Shown: positions 18,649 to 27,284, counted from the first letter of the stretch. The stretch: DNA of 64,000 bases from Kitasatospora cinereorecta (GCF_024172095.1 NZ_JAMZDX010000008.1:248001-312000), one strand, 5' to 3'. Notes: a model not told the origin generated them from the sequence alone. Numbers and translations are program-made.

Positions 18649-19554
18649 TCACTTCTTGAAGCGTTGCAGCGTACGGTCCAGGCTGGCGACTTCCTTCGAA
18701 ACGACGAGGTTAGGAGTCTTCAGGATGTCGGACACCAGCTTGGTGTTCTTCTCGATGCAGCCAGGGGCTGGGTTTTCGGGCATCACCCACTGATCGCCGT
18801 CAGGGTAGAAGGTGGAGATGTCGCCGGTGTTTACGACAGCGATCGGGCCGACCGTCAACTGCTGTCCGCCATCATGTTCGAGAACAACGTTCACGACCGC
18901 GATCCATGGCGAGACCCCTTCGATGATCGTCTTGTTCCCCAAGGAGAGCTCGAGGGCGTCGTGTCGGTTGGCGACGACCTCGAAGGCGATCTCCTTCGAG
19001 AGAGTGAAAGGCTTCGCCGGCGGCACCGGCTGCTGGTCGTCCGGAATCGTGAACTGGTAGTTCGCGGAGACGACGATCTCCCCGCCCTCGGCACTGCAAG
19101 GCGCGAGGCTCTGCAACTGGTTGAAGGTGATGCTGGCCTTCGTGATCAGGGAGGTTCCGTTGGCGATATTGGCCAATGTCAGGTCGATGTGAGGGCCATG
19201 CAGGTCGGTCGTCTTCGTGACCTCCTCCCCGTAGCGCTGTTCGCCAGAGGTACCTCCGGCGATGTAAGCCGACACCTTCGACAGCGTGAGGTCGGACTTC
19301 AGCTCCGGCCCCTTCCGCGCAAGGTCATTGGTCGTCTGCGACTGCTGCTCGATCCGGAAGACGGCGAACCCCACCGCCACCGCGACGATCAGACCTACGG
19401 AGATGGCGATCTTGACGAACCGATTGTGCTTCGCTCGTCGGCCGGCCTCCTCTGGCGCTTCACCCAGGACGATGTCGCCGCTCTGGGTGATGTTCTGCGT
19501 CGCATTCCCGGAGGCGTTGTTCGCCTGCGGGCCCCGGGGGTCGGGAGAGCTCAT
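18649..19554 (-). CDS. Single-pass membrane protein with N-terminal prion-like motif
   Basis: From the ATG at 19552-19554 the protein has 301 residues; a GTG one codon upstream is possible. Residues about 12-31 are NNASGNATQNITQSGDIVLG, which matches 16 of 20 positions in the C-terminus of the protein encoded immediately upstream. A basic stretch (AKHNRFVK) precedes one membrane helix (IAISVGLIVAVAVGFAVF), so the motif is cytosolic and about 230 residues lie outside. The extracytoplasmic part is beta-rich with two cysteines (LAPCSAEGGEIVVSANYQF, later NPAPGCIEKNTKL) and resembles no family I can name. The start codon overlaps the upstream stop (TGATG), indicating coupled translation. A role as membrane partner in amyloid-type signalling is inferred. 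Confidence 0.8.
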   Translation of the reverse strand: MSSPDPRGPQANNASGNATQNITQSGDIVLGEAPEEAGRRAKHNRFVKIAISVGLIVAVAVGFAVFRIEQQSQTTNDLARKGPELKSDLTLSKVSAYIAGGTSGEQRYGEEVTKTTDLHGPHIDLTLANIANGTSLITKASITFNQLQSLAPCSAEGGEIVVSANYQFTIPDDQQPVPPAKPFTLSKEIAFEVVANRHDALELSLGNKTIIEGVSPWIAVVNVVLEHDGGQQLTVGPIAVVNTGDISTFYPDGDQWVMPENPAPGCIEKNTKLVSDILKTPNLVVSKEVASLDRTLQRFKK

Positions 19555-19985
19555 CACTGGTTCCGGGGCTTGGTGCCGACCACGATGTCGCCGGTCTGGG
19601 TGATGTTCTGCGTGGCGCTGCCGTAGGCGTTGTTGGTCTGGACATAGCTCTGCTGCGGGATCGGGACGGCAGCGCGGACCGCCTCGACGAGCGCCCTGAG
19701 GTCGTCTTCGAGTTCGGGGTTCTCCTCGAGGAGCTCCGCAAGCTTCTCTGTCCAGCGGCCCTGGAGTGCCGTTCGGATGCGTTCCTGCTGCGGCCCCGAG
19801 ACCTGATCGAGCTCCAGCGGGATTCGTTCGAGCTGCACCGACACACGCTGCTCGTCCCGGTCGTCACCGCGACCGAACAGCCGGGCGACGCTGCCCTTGG
19901 TGCTCTGCCAGAAGTCCGTTGCCGCCGCGCTCACGATCGCGGTTCCGCCAGCCGCCGCCAGCTCCAACAGCGCGTCTGTCAACAC
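19554..19985 (-). CDS. Small helical protein with C-terminal prion-like motif
   Basis: The product has 143 residues. The N-terminal part is a helical domain (LLELAAAGGTAIVSAAATDF, WQSTKGSVARLFGRG, then acidic ELLEENPELEDDLRALVEAV). The last 26 residues hold NNAYGSATQNITQTGDIVVG, an Asn/Gln/Gly-rich, beta-prone motif shared with the next gene's N-terminus. Streptomycetes have similar small proteins ending in short amyloid-like motifs next to a partner with the same motif, the arrangement described as bacterial amyloid signalling sequences. By that analogy this would be a sensor or adaptor that templates the membrane protein. The gene is co-directional and overlapping with its partner. Confidence 0.75.
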   Translation of the reverse strand: MLTDALLELAAAGGTAIVSAAATDFWQSTKGSVARLFGRGDDRDEQRVSVQLERIPLELDQVSGPQQERIRTALQGRWTEKLAELLEENPELEDDLRALVEAVRAAVPIPQQSYVQTNNAYGSATQNITQTGDIVVGTKPRNQ

Positions 19986-20164
19986 CCTTGGTCTCCTACT
20001 CGGTTGATGGTCACGCGGACGCCCTCAGCCCGCCGAGGCTGACAAGGTAACGCATAGTCAGATCACGGTGGAACGGATACGCACAGCTTGGTCGGAGTCA
20101 TATGCGCGAGAGATCGGGCCTCGAAACGACGGCGGGGACATCCAGGTCGGCGACTTGGTCGGGA

Positions 20165-20863
20165 GAGCGCCGACGCGCGCAGAGCATGCTGGCGCTCGCG
20201 GCCGCCGCCCTGGCCGTCCTCGCATACCGCGACGCGGCCACTCACGGCAGCCGCCTGTTCGACCGGCAGGACCCCGCGGCCGTCGGCACAGTGCTGGCAC
20301 TGCTTCCGCAGGCCTGCGACAGTCAGGACCAAGCATTCCGGGCCGGCGTGGCCCGCGCGTTGTGGGACCTCGCCGACGACCTCTCCCATGGCAGGGCGCC
20401 GCTGCCGCGCAGCTGCCGAAACGCTGGGCCCTGGAAACGATGGGGAGATCACTGCGTCCTGGTCGGTTGCGTTGCCCGAGGACTTCATCGCGATCGCCGG
20501 CGCGTACGGCGACGCGGTCATCTCGGACTACATCTACTTCTGCGGGGCCCGGACGCTCCGCAGGTACGCCGAGGGCATGGGCCGGAAGCTGGAGGTGTCC
20601 CGGACGGTTCCCCACACGGTCCTGCCGACCCCGGGCAGCGTCCTGGTCTGGGGAACACGATCGAAGGCGACCAACTGTTCCTCGTGCCCCGCTAGGACGG
20701 CTCCTGGACGGTCTCGGCGTTCCGCCGCGGCTGGGTGGACTGGCACGACACGGACCTCGGCTTCAGCGACTGGTTCCACCTCGCGCTGACCGGTGTGACG
20801 GCCACCGATTGGCTGCCCGAGTGGGAGCCGCTTCCGCACCTTCTTGAGCTCGACGACGAGTGA
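20165..20863 (+). pseudogene. Fused remnants of two genes, the second a SUKH family protein
   Basis: The first fragment (about 20165-20425) reads SMLALAAAALAVLAYRDAAT, RLFDRQDPAAVGTVLALL and ARALWDLADDLSHGRAPLPR, and then breaks off. The second is a SUKH domain: LPEDFIAIAGAYGDAVISDY and LEVSRTVPHTVLPTPGSVL up to about 20655, a frameshift, then TIEGDQLFLVPR, an in-frame TAG at 20693-20695, and the continuing tail WTVSAFRRGWVDWHDTDLGF with TDWLPEWEPLPHLLELDDE and a TGA at 20861-20863. One missing base and one stop separate it from an intact SUKH C-terminus. The N-terminus of the SUKH gene is absent. Confidence 0.65.
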
Positions 20864-20906
20864 CATGGGCGGCGCAAACACGAGATCCAGTGCACCGGCC
20901 TCGGTG

Positions 20907-21452
20907 TCACGAACACTCCCAGTAGAAGCGTCCCTCCAACCGGTCGGGGCTGAGGAAACCGAAGCCGTACCCATATCCGAAGTTGAGGAAGAGTCTGTCA
21001 CCGTCGTCAGGGCTGTCCTGAAGCCGGAAGAAGAAGAGCCACGGCTCCTCGACCCGCGCTGTCGTATTCGGGAACGAAGCAGTCCCGCCGAGATACTCCA
21101 CCAGGTCGGCGCCAAAGAAGTCGACGTCGTCAGGACTGCCGCCGCGCATGAACGCCCCCCGCCCCACGTCGCGGGCCACCTGCCGCTCAAGGTGATCCGG
21201 CACTGCCGCGAAGTCCACGTGGAACTCGACAGGGACCTCCTCTTCGTCGGGGCCCCACCGCCACAGGGTTCGACCGCGGGTATCGGAATCTCCGATGGAC
21301 GCGAACGGCGGGATCCTGCCGCCAGGCTGCACGAGCAGCAGGCCGTCGCCGTCCTGCGGGCCGAGGCCGCCCATAATGCGGCCGTCCTCTCCGATAAAGA
21401 GATACGCGAGCCGGAGCTCGTCCCCGGGCACCGGAAACTGGCCGATGAACAC
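20907..21452 (-). CDS. DUF1963-like protein with no start codon for its N-terminus
   Basis: The strict frame from the GTG at 21452 gives 181 residues: VFIGQFPVPGDELRLAYLFI, GGLGPQDGDGLLLVQPGG, RTLWRWGPDEEEVPVEFHVD, and the tail FLNFGYGYGFGFLSPDRLEG. The same frame is coding-like for about 55 more codons upstream (TYGAAGSYDAAFLPRLTLTL, then VAKLGGEPVWLDEPCWPLDP), yet contains no ATG, GTG or TTG before a TGA near 21668. Either the N-terminus has lost its start codon or a frameshift hides it; an ATG lies one base out of frame near 21632. The family is common in bacteria and of unknown function. Confidence 0.65.
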   Translation of the reverse strand: MFIGQFPVPGDELRLAYLFIGEDGRIMGGLGPQDGDGLLLVQPGGRIPPFASIGDSDTRGRTLWRWGPDEEEVPVEFHVDFAAVPDHLERQVARDVGRGAFMRGGSPDDVDFFGADLVEYLGGTASFPNTTARVEEPWLFFFRLQDSPDDGDRLFLNFGYGYGFGFLSPDRLEGRFYWECS

Positions 21453-21897
21453 CAGAGGGTCGCCGGTGACCGGATCAAGGGGCCAGCAGGGCTCGTCGAG
21501 CCAGACCGGCTCGCCACCGAGCTTCGCGACCGGCGCGGTGATCGGCTCGTCCGCTGCCCGGAGCGTCAGGGTCAGCCGCGGCAGGAACGCCGCGTCATAG
21601 GAGCCGGCCGCCCCGTACGTGGTCGCGAAAGCATGGCGTGAGCCTACGGCTCCGCCATGACAGACGCGCCAAGGTCACAAGATCATCGACAGAGCCCACT
21701 CACGTATACCCACCTGAGCGCAGCCTCGTGCGCTCCGACAATCACCCGCACTCGCGTGCCCGTGGCAGAGCACCTCCTGGCACCTCGGCAGTCAGTCATC
21801 ACCTGTTGCACGTTCCTGTCCGCCCCATACCTGCAATGACCTGGCCTAACCCGTCGTCTGATGCGAGACAGGCAACGAAACAGAGTAGAGACAGAAG

Positions 21898-21981
21898 GTC
21901 GCCGAGGTCGTTGCCGCGGCGGGAGACGAGCCGGACCTTGTGGTCGGTGTCGATGCAGGCGACCGCTCTGATGCCATCCTT
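21898..21981 (-). pseudogene. Downstream fragment of a broken ATP-dependent DNA ligase gene
   Basis: The minus strand reads KDGIRAVACIDTDHKVRLVS and RRGNDLGD, which is the motif I region of ATP-dependent DNA ligases (KxDGxRA, then the RRGND strand). The text then loses similarity. The matching upstream fragment, ending exactly at KLDG, lies at 25415-25522 on the same strand, on the other side of the WD40-KAP gene. Confidence 0.6.
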
Positions 21982-22287
21982 CTCCAGACTTCGCGTGTCT
22001 CGTGAGACATGTCTGAGCGACGGTGCCGCTTCAGAGGCCGGCACGGCCGTACGTGAAGCAGACGTACACCGCGGTTACCGTCCCGATAGCTGCAGATCTT
22101 CGGGCTGATGGTGCAGCCCAGGGTGGCCAATCGGGTCAGGGCTGGTTGGAGTCTCCTCCGTCCGGCCAGCTCGCTTGCTTGGGTAGGAACCAGACTTGCT
22201 CACGGACTGTCCTTTAGTCCCCGGTGTGCCACACGGTCATTGGCCGGCCGGGCCCCATGGTTGCCGCATGATCGAGTGGTGACGAAT

Positions 22288-25200
22288 ATGCACTCATCAG
22301 GACAAATGCGGCGCGATCCTCCTCTCTTGGGGGTCCCGCTTGGCGGCGAAAGGCTCGCCGGCCACACCGGCCTGGTGTTGTCGGTGGCGTGGGCGCAGGA
22401 CGGGGACCGGCTGCTGCTGGCCACCGGCGGCAACGACGGGACGGTGCGGCTGTGGGAGCTGACCGGCCCGGACATGCTTGCCCCGCTCGGCGTGCCCCTT
22501 GCCGGGCACACCGGCCCGGTCGGGTCGGTGGCGTGGGCGCGGGACGGGGACCGGCTGCTGCTGGCCACCGGCAGCAACGACGGGACGGTGCGGCTGTGGG
22601 AGCTGACCGGCCCGGACATGCTCACCCCGCTCGGCGTGCCCCTTGCCGGGCACACCGGCCCGGTCGGGTCGGTGGCGTGGGCGCGGGACGGCGACCGGCT
22701 GCTGCTGGCCACCGGCAGCAACGACGGGACGGTGCGGCTGCGGGAGCTGACCGGCCCGGACACGCTCACCCCGCTCGGCGTGCCCCTCACCAGCCACGCC
22801 GGCCCGGTGTTGTCGGTGGCGTGGGCGCGGGACGGCGACCGGCTGCTGCTGGCCACCGGCGGCAACGACGGGACGGTGCGGCTGTGGGAGCTGACCGGCC
22901 CGGACATGCTCACCCCGCTCGGCGAGCCCCTCACCAGCCACGCCGGCCTGGTGTGGTCGGTGGCGTGGGCGCGGGACGGGGACCGGCTGCTGCTGGCCAC
23001 CGGCAGCAACGACTGGACAGTCCGATTGTGGGAGGTGGTGGAGGATCGAGCGGTGTCGCGGCTCCCGCGGTACCGTTCCGATGCGCCGGACGTGGTGGAC
23101 GACCTGGACCCGGGCAGCGAGGCTCGGTCGTTGGGCGTGGTGGACGAGTTGGACCGGAGCCACGACGCCCGGGCGCTGGCTGAGCAGATCACCGCCCGCT
23201 CCGCGCGCCCGCCGTTGGCCGTGGGCCTGTTCGGCGACTGGGGCACGGGCAAGAGCCACTTCCTGGAGTTGCTTCGGCGCGAGGTGGCCATGGTCGCTCG
23301 CCCCGGCAACGACCTGGCGCGTCAGGCGGTGGGGCAGGTGCGGTTCAACGCCTGGCACTATGCCGAGACCAGCCTGTGGACCAGTCTGGTTGCCGAATTG
23401 TTCGCCCAACTCGCCGCCCCCACGCCAGATCTGGATCCGGCCGACGCGCAGCGCAGCATGTCGCGGCTGACTGCCGACCTGGTCGATCGACGGCGACTGC
23501 CGGAGCGGCTCGCGGCCGCGCGGGCTCGCCGTGACCGACTGCAGGAGGCCTTGCGTGGGCGGGATCTGCGGCAAGTGCTGTCCGAGGATCAGCGATGGGA
23601 GTTCGATGAGCTGATGGGCGAGGATGGCGCACCCGCCGTGTTGTACCGGCAGGTGGTCGGGGATGTCGCGGTGCTGCGGGAGAGCCTGTTCACCGTGCGG
23701 GCGATCGTGAAAGGGATCAACAGGCGGCAGCTTCTGCTCTTCCTCGTCGGGTGTGCTCTGGTCCTCGGTGCCGGTGTTGCCGTGGTGTGGGTGTGGTCGT
23801 GGCTGCCGCGCTGGGTGGCGGCCGTGCCAGTCCTGGTGCCCATGCTGGCGGCGGCGCGATGGAACTGGGCGATGGTACGCGAGACCAAAGCGAGACTGGA
23901 CGAGGCGTGGAAGCGCGCGCATGCGTTCGTGGATCGGCAACGGACGCGGATCCAGACCGCGGCCGATGTCGCGTCGGCCGAGGTCGAGGAGCTGGAACGA
24001 GAAATGCAGAACCTGACCGCGGCCGGGCAACTGGCGGGCATGGTTAGCGAGCGCGCCGCCGCAGCGGACTACCGCAGTCAGCTGGGTGTGATGACGCAGA
24101 TCCGCGAGGACTTCCAACGCATGGCCACCCTCCTCGCACAGGCCTCTAGGCCCCCAGAGTCGGACGCCTCGCCACCCGAGCGCGGCCCTGCTCCCGGCGC
24201 CGCACGAACCGAGGACGTGGCGGGAGACAACCTTCCCCGCATCGACCGCATCGTCCTCTACATCGACGACCTCGACCGCTGCCCACCCGACCGAGTCGTG
24301 GAAATGCTGGAGGCGATCCACCTGCTGCTCGCCGTCGACCTCTTCGTTGTCGTGGTAGCGATCGACCCGCGCTGGCTGCTGGGGTCGATCGCCGCGCACT
24401 ACCGTGACGTCCTCGACAGGCCAGGCACGGCCGCGGAGGCGATCGACCCGAACGACGAGGACGCGTGGCTGTCCTCCCCCTCCCAGTACCTGGAGAAAAT
24501 CTTCCAGGTGGTGCTCACACTCCCCGCTCTGGATACCAGCGGATACCAGCGCATGCTGCACTCCCTCATCGGCACACGCCCCGACCAGAAAGCACCCGAG
24601 CAGCCTGCCCCCGCACCCGCGGCAGCCCCTGCCGTGGTCCCGACCCGGACCAGTGGTCGGCCGACGCAGCTGGCCGACGACGAGAACGCGGAGTTGTACG
24701 GGCCGCGCGTCGAAGCCGTCCGCATCGTCGAGCGAGTCGACCTACTCACCCTGGATCCCGACGAACTCGCACTCCTCGACCTCCTCGGCCCGCCGCTGAT
24801 GGTCTCCACACCGCGCGCCGTCAAGCGACTGGCCAACAGCTACGGCCTGCTCACCGCGCTACGTCGGGACAAGCGCGGGACCGACCGCGCTGAGCACACC
24901 AACCCAGGCGCGGGCACCGCCACCGACGCAACCTCGGCAAAGGGAGCCCCTACCCGCCCCTACCGTGCCGGCATGGTCCTCCTGGCCACACTGGTCGCCT
25001 ATCCCGCACTCGGCCCGGCCCTGTGCCTGTACCTGCACCGGCAGGCCAGCAAGACCCCCGACCAGACGTGGACCGACTTCTGCGCCTCGCTCACGCCGCA
25101 GTCCCTGGACGGACAATGGTCCAATGCCGCGCACCCGCACATGACAACGGCACAGGCGAAGCAGTGGGAAGCGCTCTGCCAAGCCCTGGATAGCGTCACA

Positions 25201-25335
25201 CGCGAGGCCGCCGCCCGCAGCCTTCACCTCCCCGACCGGCTTGGACCCTGGCGCGAATGGGTGGTCCCGGTGGCCCGCCTCTCCTTCCCTGCCGGGCACG
25301 TCGTCGACAGCCTCCTGCAGCACAGCTCCTTCTAG
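22288..25335 (+). CDS. WD40-repeat KAP family P-loop NTPase, membrane-anchored
   Basis: From the ATG at 22288 the protein has 1,015 residues; two GTG codons at 22276 and 22279 are alternative starts. Residues 1-250 are five WD40-like repeats of 48 residues (SVAWARDGDRLLLATG, DGTVRLWELTGPD). A KAP NTPase domain follows: Walker A LFGDWGTGKSHFLELL near residue 318, Walker B IVLYIDDLDRCPPDRVVEML near 655, and sensor-like VVAIDPRWLLGSIA. A pair of membrane segments interrupts the domain near 485-525 (LLFLVGCALVLGAGVAVVWV, then AAVPVLVPMLAA), a known feature of KAP NTPases, followed by a coiled-coil stretch. KAP proteins are membrane-associated STAND-like NTPases, some implicated in phage defence; the WD40 part could sense a ligand. 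A sensor-effector role is inferred. Confidence 0.85.
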   Translation: MHSSGQMRRDPPLLGVPLGGERLAGHTGLVLSVAWAQDGDRLLLATGGNDGTVRLWELTGPDMLAPLGVPLAGHTGPVGSVAWARDGDRLLLATGSNDGTVRLWELTGPDMLTPLGVPLAGHTGPVGSVAWARDGDRLLLATGSNDGTVRLRELTGPDTLTPLGVPLTSHAGPVLSVAWARDGDRLLLATGGNDGTVRLWELTGPDMLTPLGEPLTSHAGLVWSVAWARDGDRLLLATGSNDWTVRLWEVVEDRAVSRLPRYRSDAPDVVDDLDPGSEARSLGVVDELDRSHDARALAEQITARSARPPLAVGLFGDWGTGKSHFLELLRREVAMVARPGNDLARQAVGQVRFNAWHYAETSLWTSLVAELFAQLAAPTPDLDPADAQRSMSRLTADLVDRRRLPERLAAARARRDRLQEALRGRDLRQVLSEDQRWEFDELMGEDGAPAVLYRQVVGDVAVLRESLFTVRAIVKGINRRQLLLFLVGCALVLGAGVAVVWVWSWLPRWVAAVPVLVPMLAAARWNWAMVRETKARLDEAWKRAHAFVDRQRTRIQTAADVASAEVEELEREMQNLTAAGQLAGMVSERAAAADYRSQLGVMTQIREDFQRMATLLAQASRPPESDASPPERGPAPGAARTEDVAGDNLPRIDRIVLYIDDLDRCPPDRVVEMLEAIHLLLAVDLFVVVVAIDPRWLLGSIAAHYRDVLDRPGTAAEAIDPNDEDAWLSSPSQYLEKIFQVVLTLPALDTSGYQRMLHSLIGTRPDQKAPEQPAPAPAAAPAVVPTRTSGRPTQLADDENAELYGPRVEAVRIVERVDLLTLDPDELALLDLLGPPLMVSTPRAVKRLANSYGLLTALRRDKRGTDRAEHTNPGAGTATDATSAKGAPTRPYRAGMVLLATLVAYPALGPALCLYLHRQASKTPDQTWTDFCASLTPQSLDGQWSNAAHPHMTTAQAKQWEALCQALDSVTREAAARSLHLPDRLGPWREWVVPVARLSFPAGHVVDSLLQHSSF
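22381..23035 (+). repeat. Five 144-bp tandem repeats encoding WD40 units
   Basis: The sequence TCGGTGGCGTGGGCGC recurs at 22381, 22525, 22669, 22813 and 22957 (first copy with one change), a strict 144-bp period. Units are nearly identical at the DNA level, so the array expanded recently or is kept uniform by recombination. Confidence 0.85.
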
Positions 25336-25414
25336 CCGACGAGACCAAGCCGCAGGCCAGCCGACATGTCGTTGCTAGAAGTCTTGAGGCGAGACAGCCG
25401 CAGATGTCTGGAGA

Positions 25415-25522
25415 ACCGTCGAGCTTGATTGAGTACTGCACTCGGCCGGGAAGCGCCGACTCGGCGGGCAGGGCGCGCACGGGGACGGGCTGCATCACCT
25501 CGATCGGCGGGCGCAGCACCAC
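25415..25522 (-). pseudogene. Upstream fragment of a broken ATP-dependent DNA ligase gene
   Basis: The minus strand reads VVLRPPIEVMQPVPVRALPA and ESALPGRVQYSIKLDG, the N-terminus of ATP-dependent DNA ligases up to the catalytic KxDG. The coding text stops exactly where the inverted repeat of the WD40-KAP unit begins. Joining it to the fragment at 21898-21981 gives KLDGIRAVACID, a normal ligase motif I. A GTG at 25520-25522 is a plausible start. The rest of the interval 25336-25626 shows no gene. Confidence 0.65.
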
Positions 25523-25626
25523 GGGTTGGCGTGTACGGGGCACGCCCCCAGCGTCCCGCACCGCCCACCGGCCCGGACCTGCGGCGCGCTCCCGCATTGC
25601 CGCAGGTCACCGGCCCGGCCCATCCC

Positions 25627-25956
25627 TTACGCGTCGGCGGGCTCCAGATGCTTCAGCGCGGTCCGGGCGTCCACGATGTCGCCGGTCTCCAGTGTCTTCC
25701 AGAACGGGTGCGCCCACACCGCGTGGGCGGCCTGCCGCTCCGCCTCGATCAGCCGGTCCGCCTGGTCGTGCATGTCGGGGTTCCAGCCGGGTTCGGCCGG
25801 GACGACGGTGCCGTCCGGCAGCGTCCGCTCCGGCCGCGGCTCGGTCCACTTCGGCAGGTCGGCCAGGTAGGCGTGGTGGGCGGCACGGGCCAGCTCCAGC
25901 CTGGCCTGCGCCGCCTTCAGGTCATCGGGGAACTCGAACATCTTCTTCTTCGCCAC
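25627..25956 (-). CDS. Conserved hypothetical protein, 109 residues
   Basis: The GTG start at 25954-25956 gives MAKKKMFEFPDDLKAAQARL, HAYLADLPKWTEPRPERTLP and DGTVVPAEPGWNPDMHDQAD, ending FWKTLETGDIVDARTALKHL. It is a soluble, helix-rich small protein with two conserved-looking Trp positions. The composition is unlike the shadow frames around it, which supports a real gene. No function can be assigned. It sits between the ligase fragment and the membrane/pentapeptide pair. Confidence 0.7.
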   Translation of the reverse strand: MAKKKMFEFPDDLKAAQARLELARAAHHAYLADLPKWTEPRPERTLPDGTVVPAEPGWNPDMHDQADRLIEAERQAAHAVWAHPFWKTLETGDIVDARTALKHLEPADA

Positions 25957-26308
25957 CGCGGAATCGTACGGGCGACCGACGACAGCAGGCCGGAGGCCCG
26001 CCGATGCGGATCAGGCCGACTGGGCGGCGACCACCGCGAGGGCAGCTGACCGGGCGACAGGGGCCGGCCGTGCTCGGGGGTCCACGGCCGGCCCGCCTGC
26101 CCACCAGCCTGCCGCCGACGCGGACCGGATGCTCGCCGACCGCGCCCGGGCGGGCGGCCGTGGCCAAGGGCAGCCGCGGTCCGGGCTGGGGTGCACGGCG
26201 CCGGCTCGCGGGCGGCTCAGGCAGGCGACCCAGCCAAAGGGACTTCGGGAGGCGGGCCCTCGTGAAACCCTGAAGCTGAGGTGGCATCAGTTCGGGAAGG
26301 AGGCTCCG
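25957..26308. other. Intergenic region, no gene seen
   Basis: About 350 bp of very GC-rich DNA with no frame that reads like protein. It separates a leftward gene from a rightward operon and should carry both promoters. Confidence 0.4.
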
Positions 26309-26671
26309 GTGCAGTGGTGGCAAGCTGGCCTTTGGGGGGCCCTCGGGTCAGCGTTAGTGGAGATCTCGGACCTTCAAGCGAGTCTCAAGGGCCGCGGGAA
26401 GCTGCCGTGGAGAGGCCGAAACGCCGCTCCGCGCAGTATCTACATCCTGGCGACCCTCCTGCGTGTGCTTCTGGGAGTCGGGGTTGCTGTTGCGCTTAGT
26501 GAGTCTGGTCAGATTTCGGGCGGCTTCGGCGCGATCCTTGCCGGAGTGGCTGCACCCAAGATCCTCGAAACGCTCCAGACTCAGGCAGCTGTGCCTTCTG
26601 CTCTGACGCAAGGGGAGAGCAAGGCCCTTCCCCAACACTCGAAGCCGGAAGGGACTGTTGATGCAGGCTAG
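26309..26671 (+). CDS. Small membrane protein paired with a pentapeptide-repeat protein
   Basis: The GTG at 26309 is chosen because AAGGAGG lies 6 bases upstream, giving 120 residues. The N-terminus reads MQWWQAGLWGALGSALVEIS, and residues about 45-90 form two hydrophobic helices (SIYILATLLRVLLGVGVAVA, then GGFGAILAGVAAPKILETLQ). The tail is hydrophilic. The stop overlaps the start of the pentapeptide-repeat gene by 11 bases, so the two products are probably made together. The pairing suggests a small membrane module, but neither a reaction nor a partner can be read from the sequence. Confidence 0.65.
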   Translation: MQWWQAGLWGALGSALVEISDLQASLKGRGKLPWRGRNAAPRSIYILATLLRVLLGVGVAVALSESGQISGGFGAILAGVAAPKILETLQTQAAVPSALTQGESKALPQHSKPEGTVDAG

Positions 26672-27284
26672 CTCCGCTCTTGCTCAGCTGTGGTCACTTA
26701 TGACCCGGTCCCACCCGGTCTTCGCCGACGTTCGTCTTGTGCAGCCGACGACGCGGCGTGCGAGCTTCTGGTCGCTTGTGACCCGAACACATCCGATCTT
26801 CCGAGGTCGGGAGGATCACCACGCGCCGATCTTGACGTTCATCATCAGTACCCGGCGCAGGTACTTCCACCGACCGAGGATCGGGGTACTCCGGCCCTTG
26901 CATCCCCCAGAGGACGCGCGCAACGCCCGTCGCGGTGGCGCCCGACTGAGCGGCGTGGACCTGAGCGGCGTGGACCTGAGCGGCTCCGATCTGAGCAGCG
27001 CCGATCTGAGGGGCGCTGATCTCAGCGGCGCAAACCTGAGGGCCGCCGATCTGAGGGGCGCAGATCTGAGGGGCACTGGCCTGGAATTCGCCGACCTGAC
27101 CGATGTCAGCCTGGAGGGCGCACGGTGGTCCCTGCAGACAGCTTGGCCGGATGGCGATTTCGACGCAGACATCCGGCGCAGGTCTACGGAGATCGCGCCG
27201 GGAGTATTCCAGGTTGGCGGAACCAGTGGTGGTAGCAGCGCCTTCGAATCGCCGTCTCCATCCCCTGCTGGTCCTGACAGCTGA
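26661..27284 (+). CDS. Pentapeptide-repeat protein
   Basis: The ATG at 26661 gives 207 residues. The N-terminal 90 residues are basic and contain two related segments (LWSLMTRSHPVFADVRL and FWSLVTRTHPIFRGRED). From about residue 95 there are about ten pentapeptide units of the A(D/N)LxG type: LSGVDLSGVDLSGSDLSSAD, LRGADLSGANLRAADLRGAD, LRGTGLEFADLTDVSLEGA. This predicts a right-handed beta-helix rod. Pentapeptide proteins range from gyrase-protecting DNA mimics to scaffolds and membrane effectors. Coupling to a small membrane protein favours a scaffold or membrane role. Confidence 0.8.
   Translation: MQASSALAQLWSLMTRSHPVFADVRLVQPTTRRASFWSLVTRTHPIFRGREDHHAPILTFIISTRRRYFHRPRIGVLRPLHPPEDARNARRGGARLSGVDLSGVDLSGSDLSSADLRGADLSGANLRAADLRGADLRGTGLEFADLTDVSLEGARWSLQTAWPDGDFDADIRRRSTEIAPGVFQVGGTSGGSSAFESPSPSPAGPDS

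Larger units (their letters stand above)
21980..25415. mobile_element. Putative 3.4-kb element with inverted-repeat ends carrying the WD40-KAP gene
   Basis: The left end reads TTCTCCAGAC (21980-21989), and the right end is its exact reverse complement GTCTGGAGAA (25406-25415). A second shared block, TGTCTCG, follows 6-9 bases further in at each end. The flanks are the two halves of one DNA ligase gene broken inside motif I. Short near-identical sequences GATGG and GACGG lie at the junctions, but there is no clean target duplication. No transposase is encoded; the only gene is the WD40-KAP NTPase. The insertion is strongly suggested; the element type is unknown. Confidence 0.55.

Noticed and set aside
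22297..24561. 754-codon antisense frame across the WD40-KAP gene
   Set aside because: The repeats of the sense gene make a repetitive GQQQPV antisense text; there are no domain motifs, and the sense frame carries Walker A and B.
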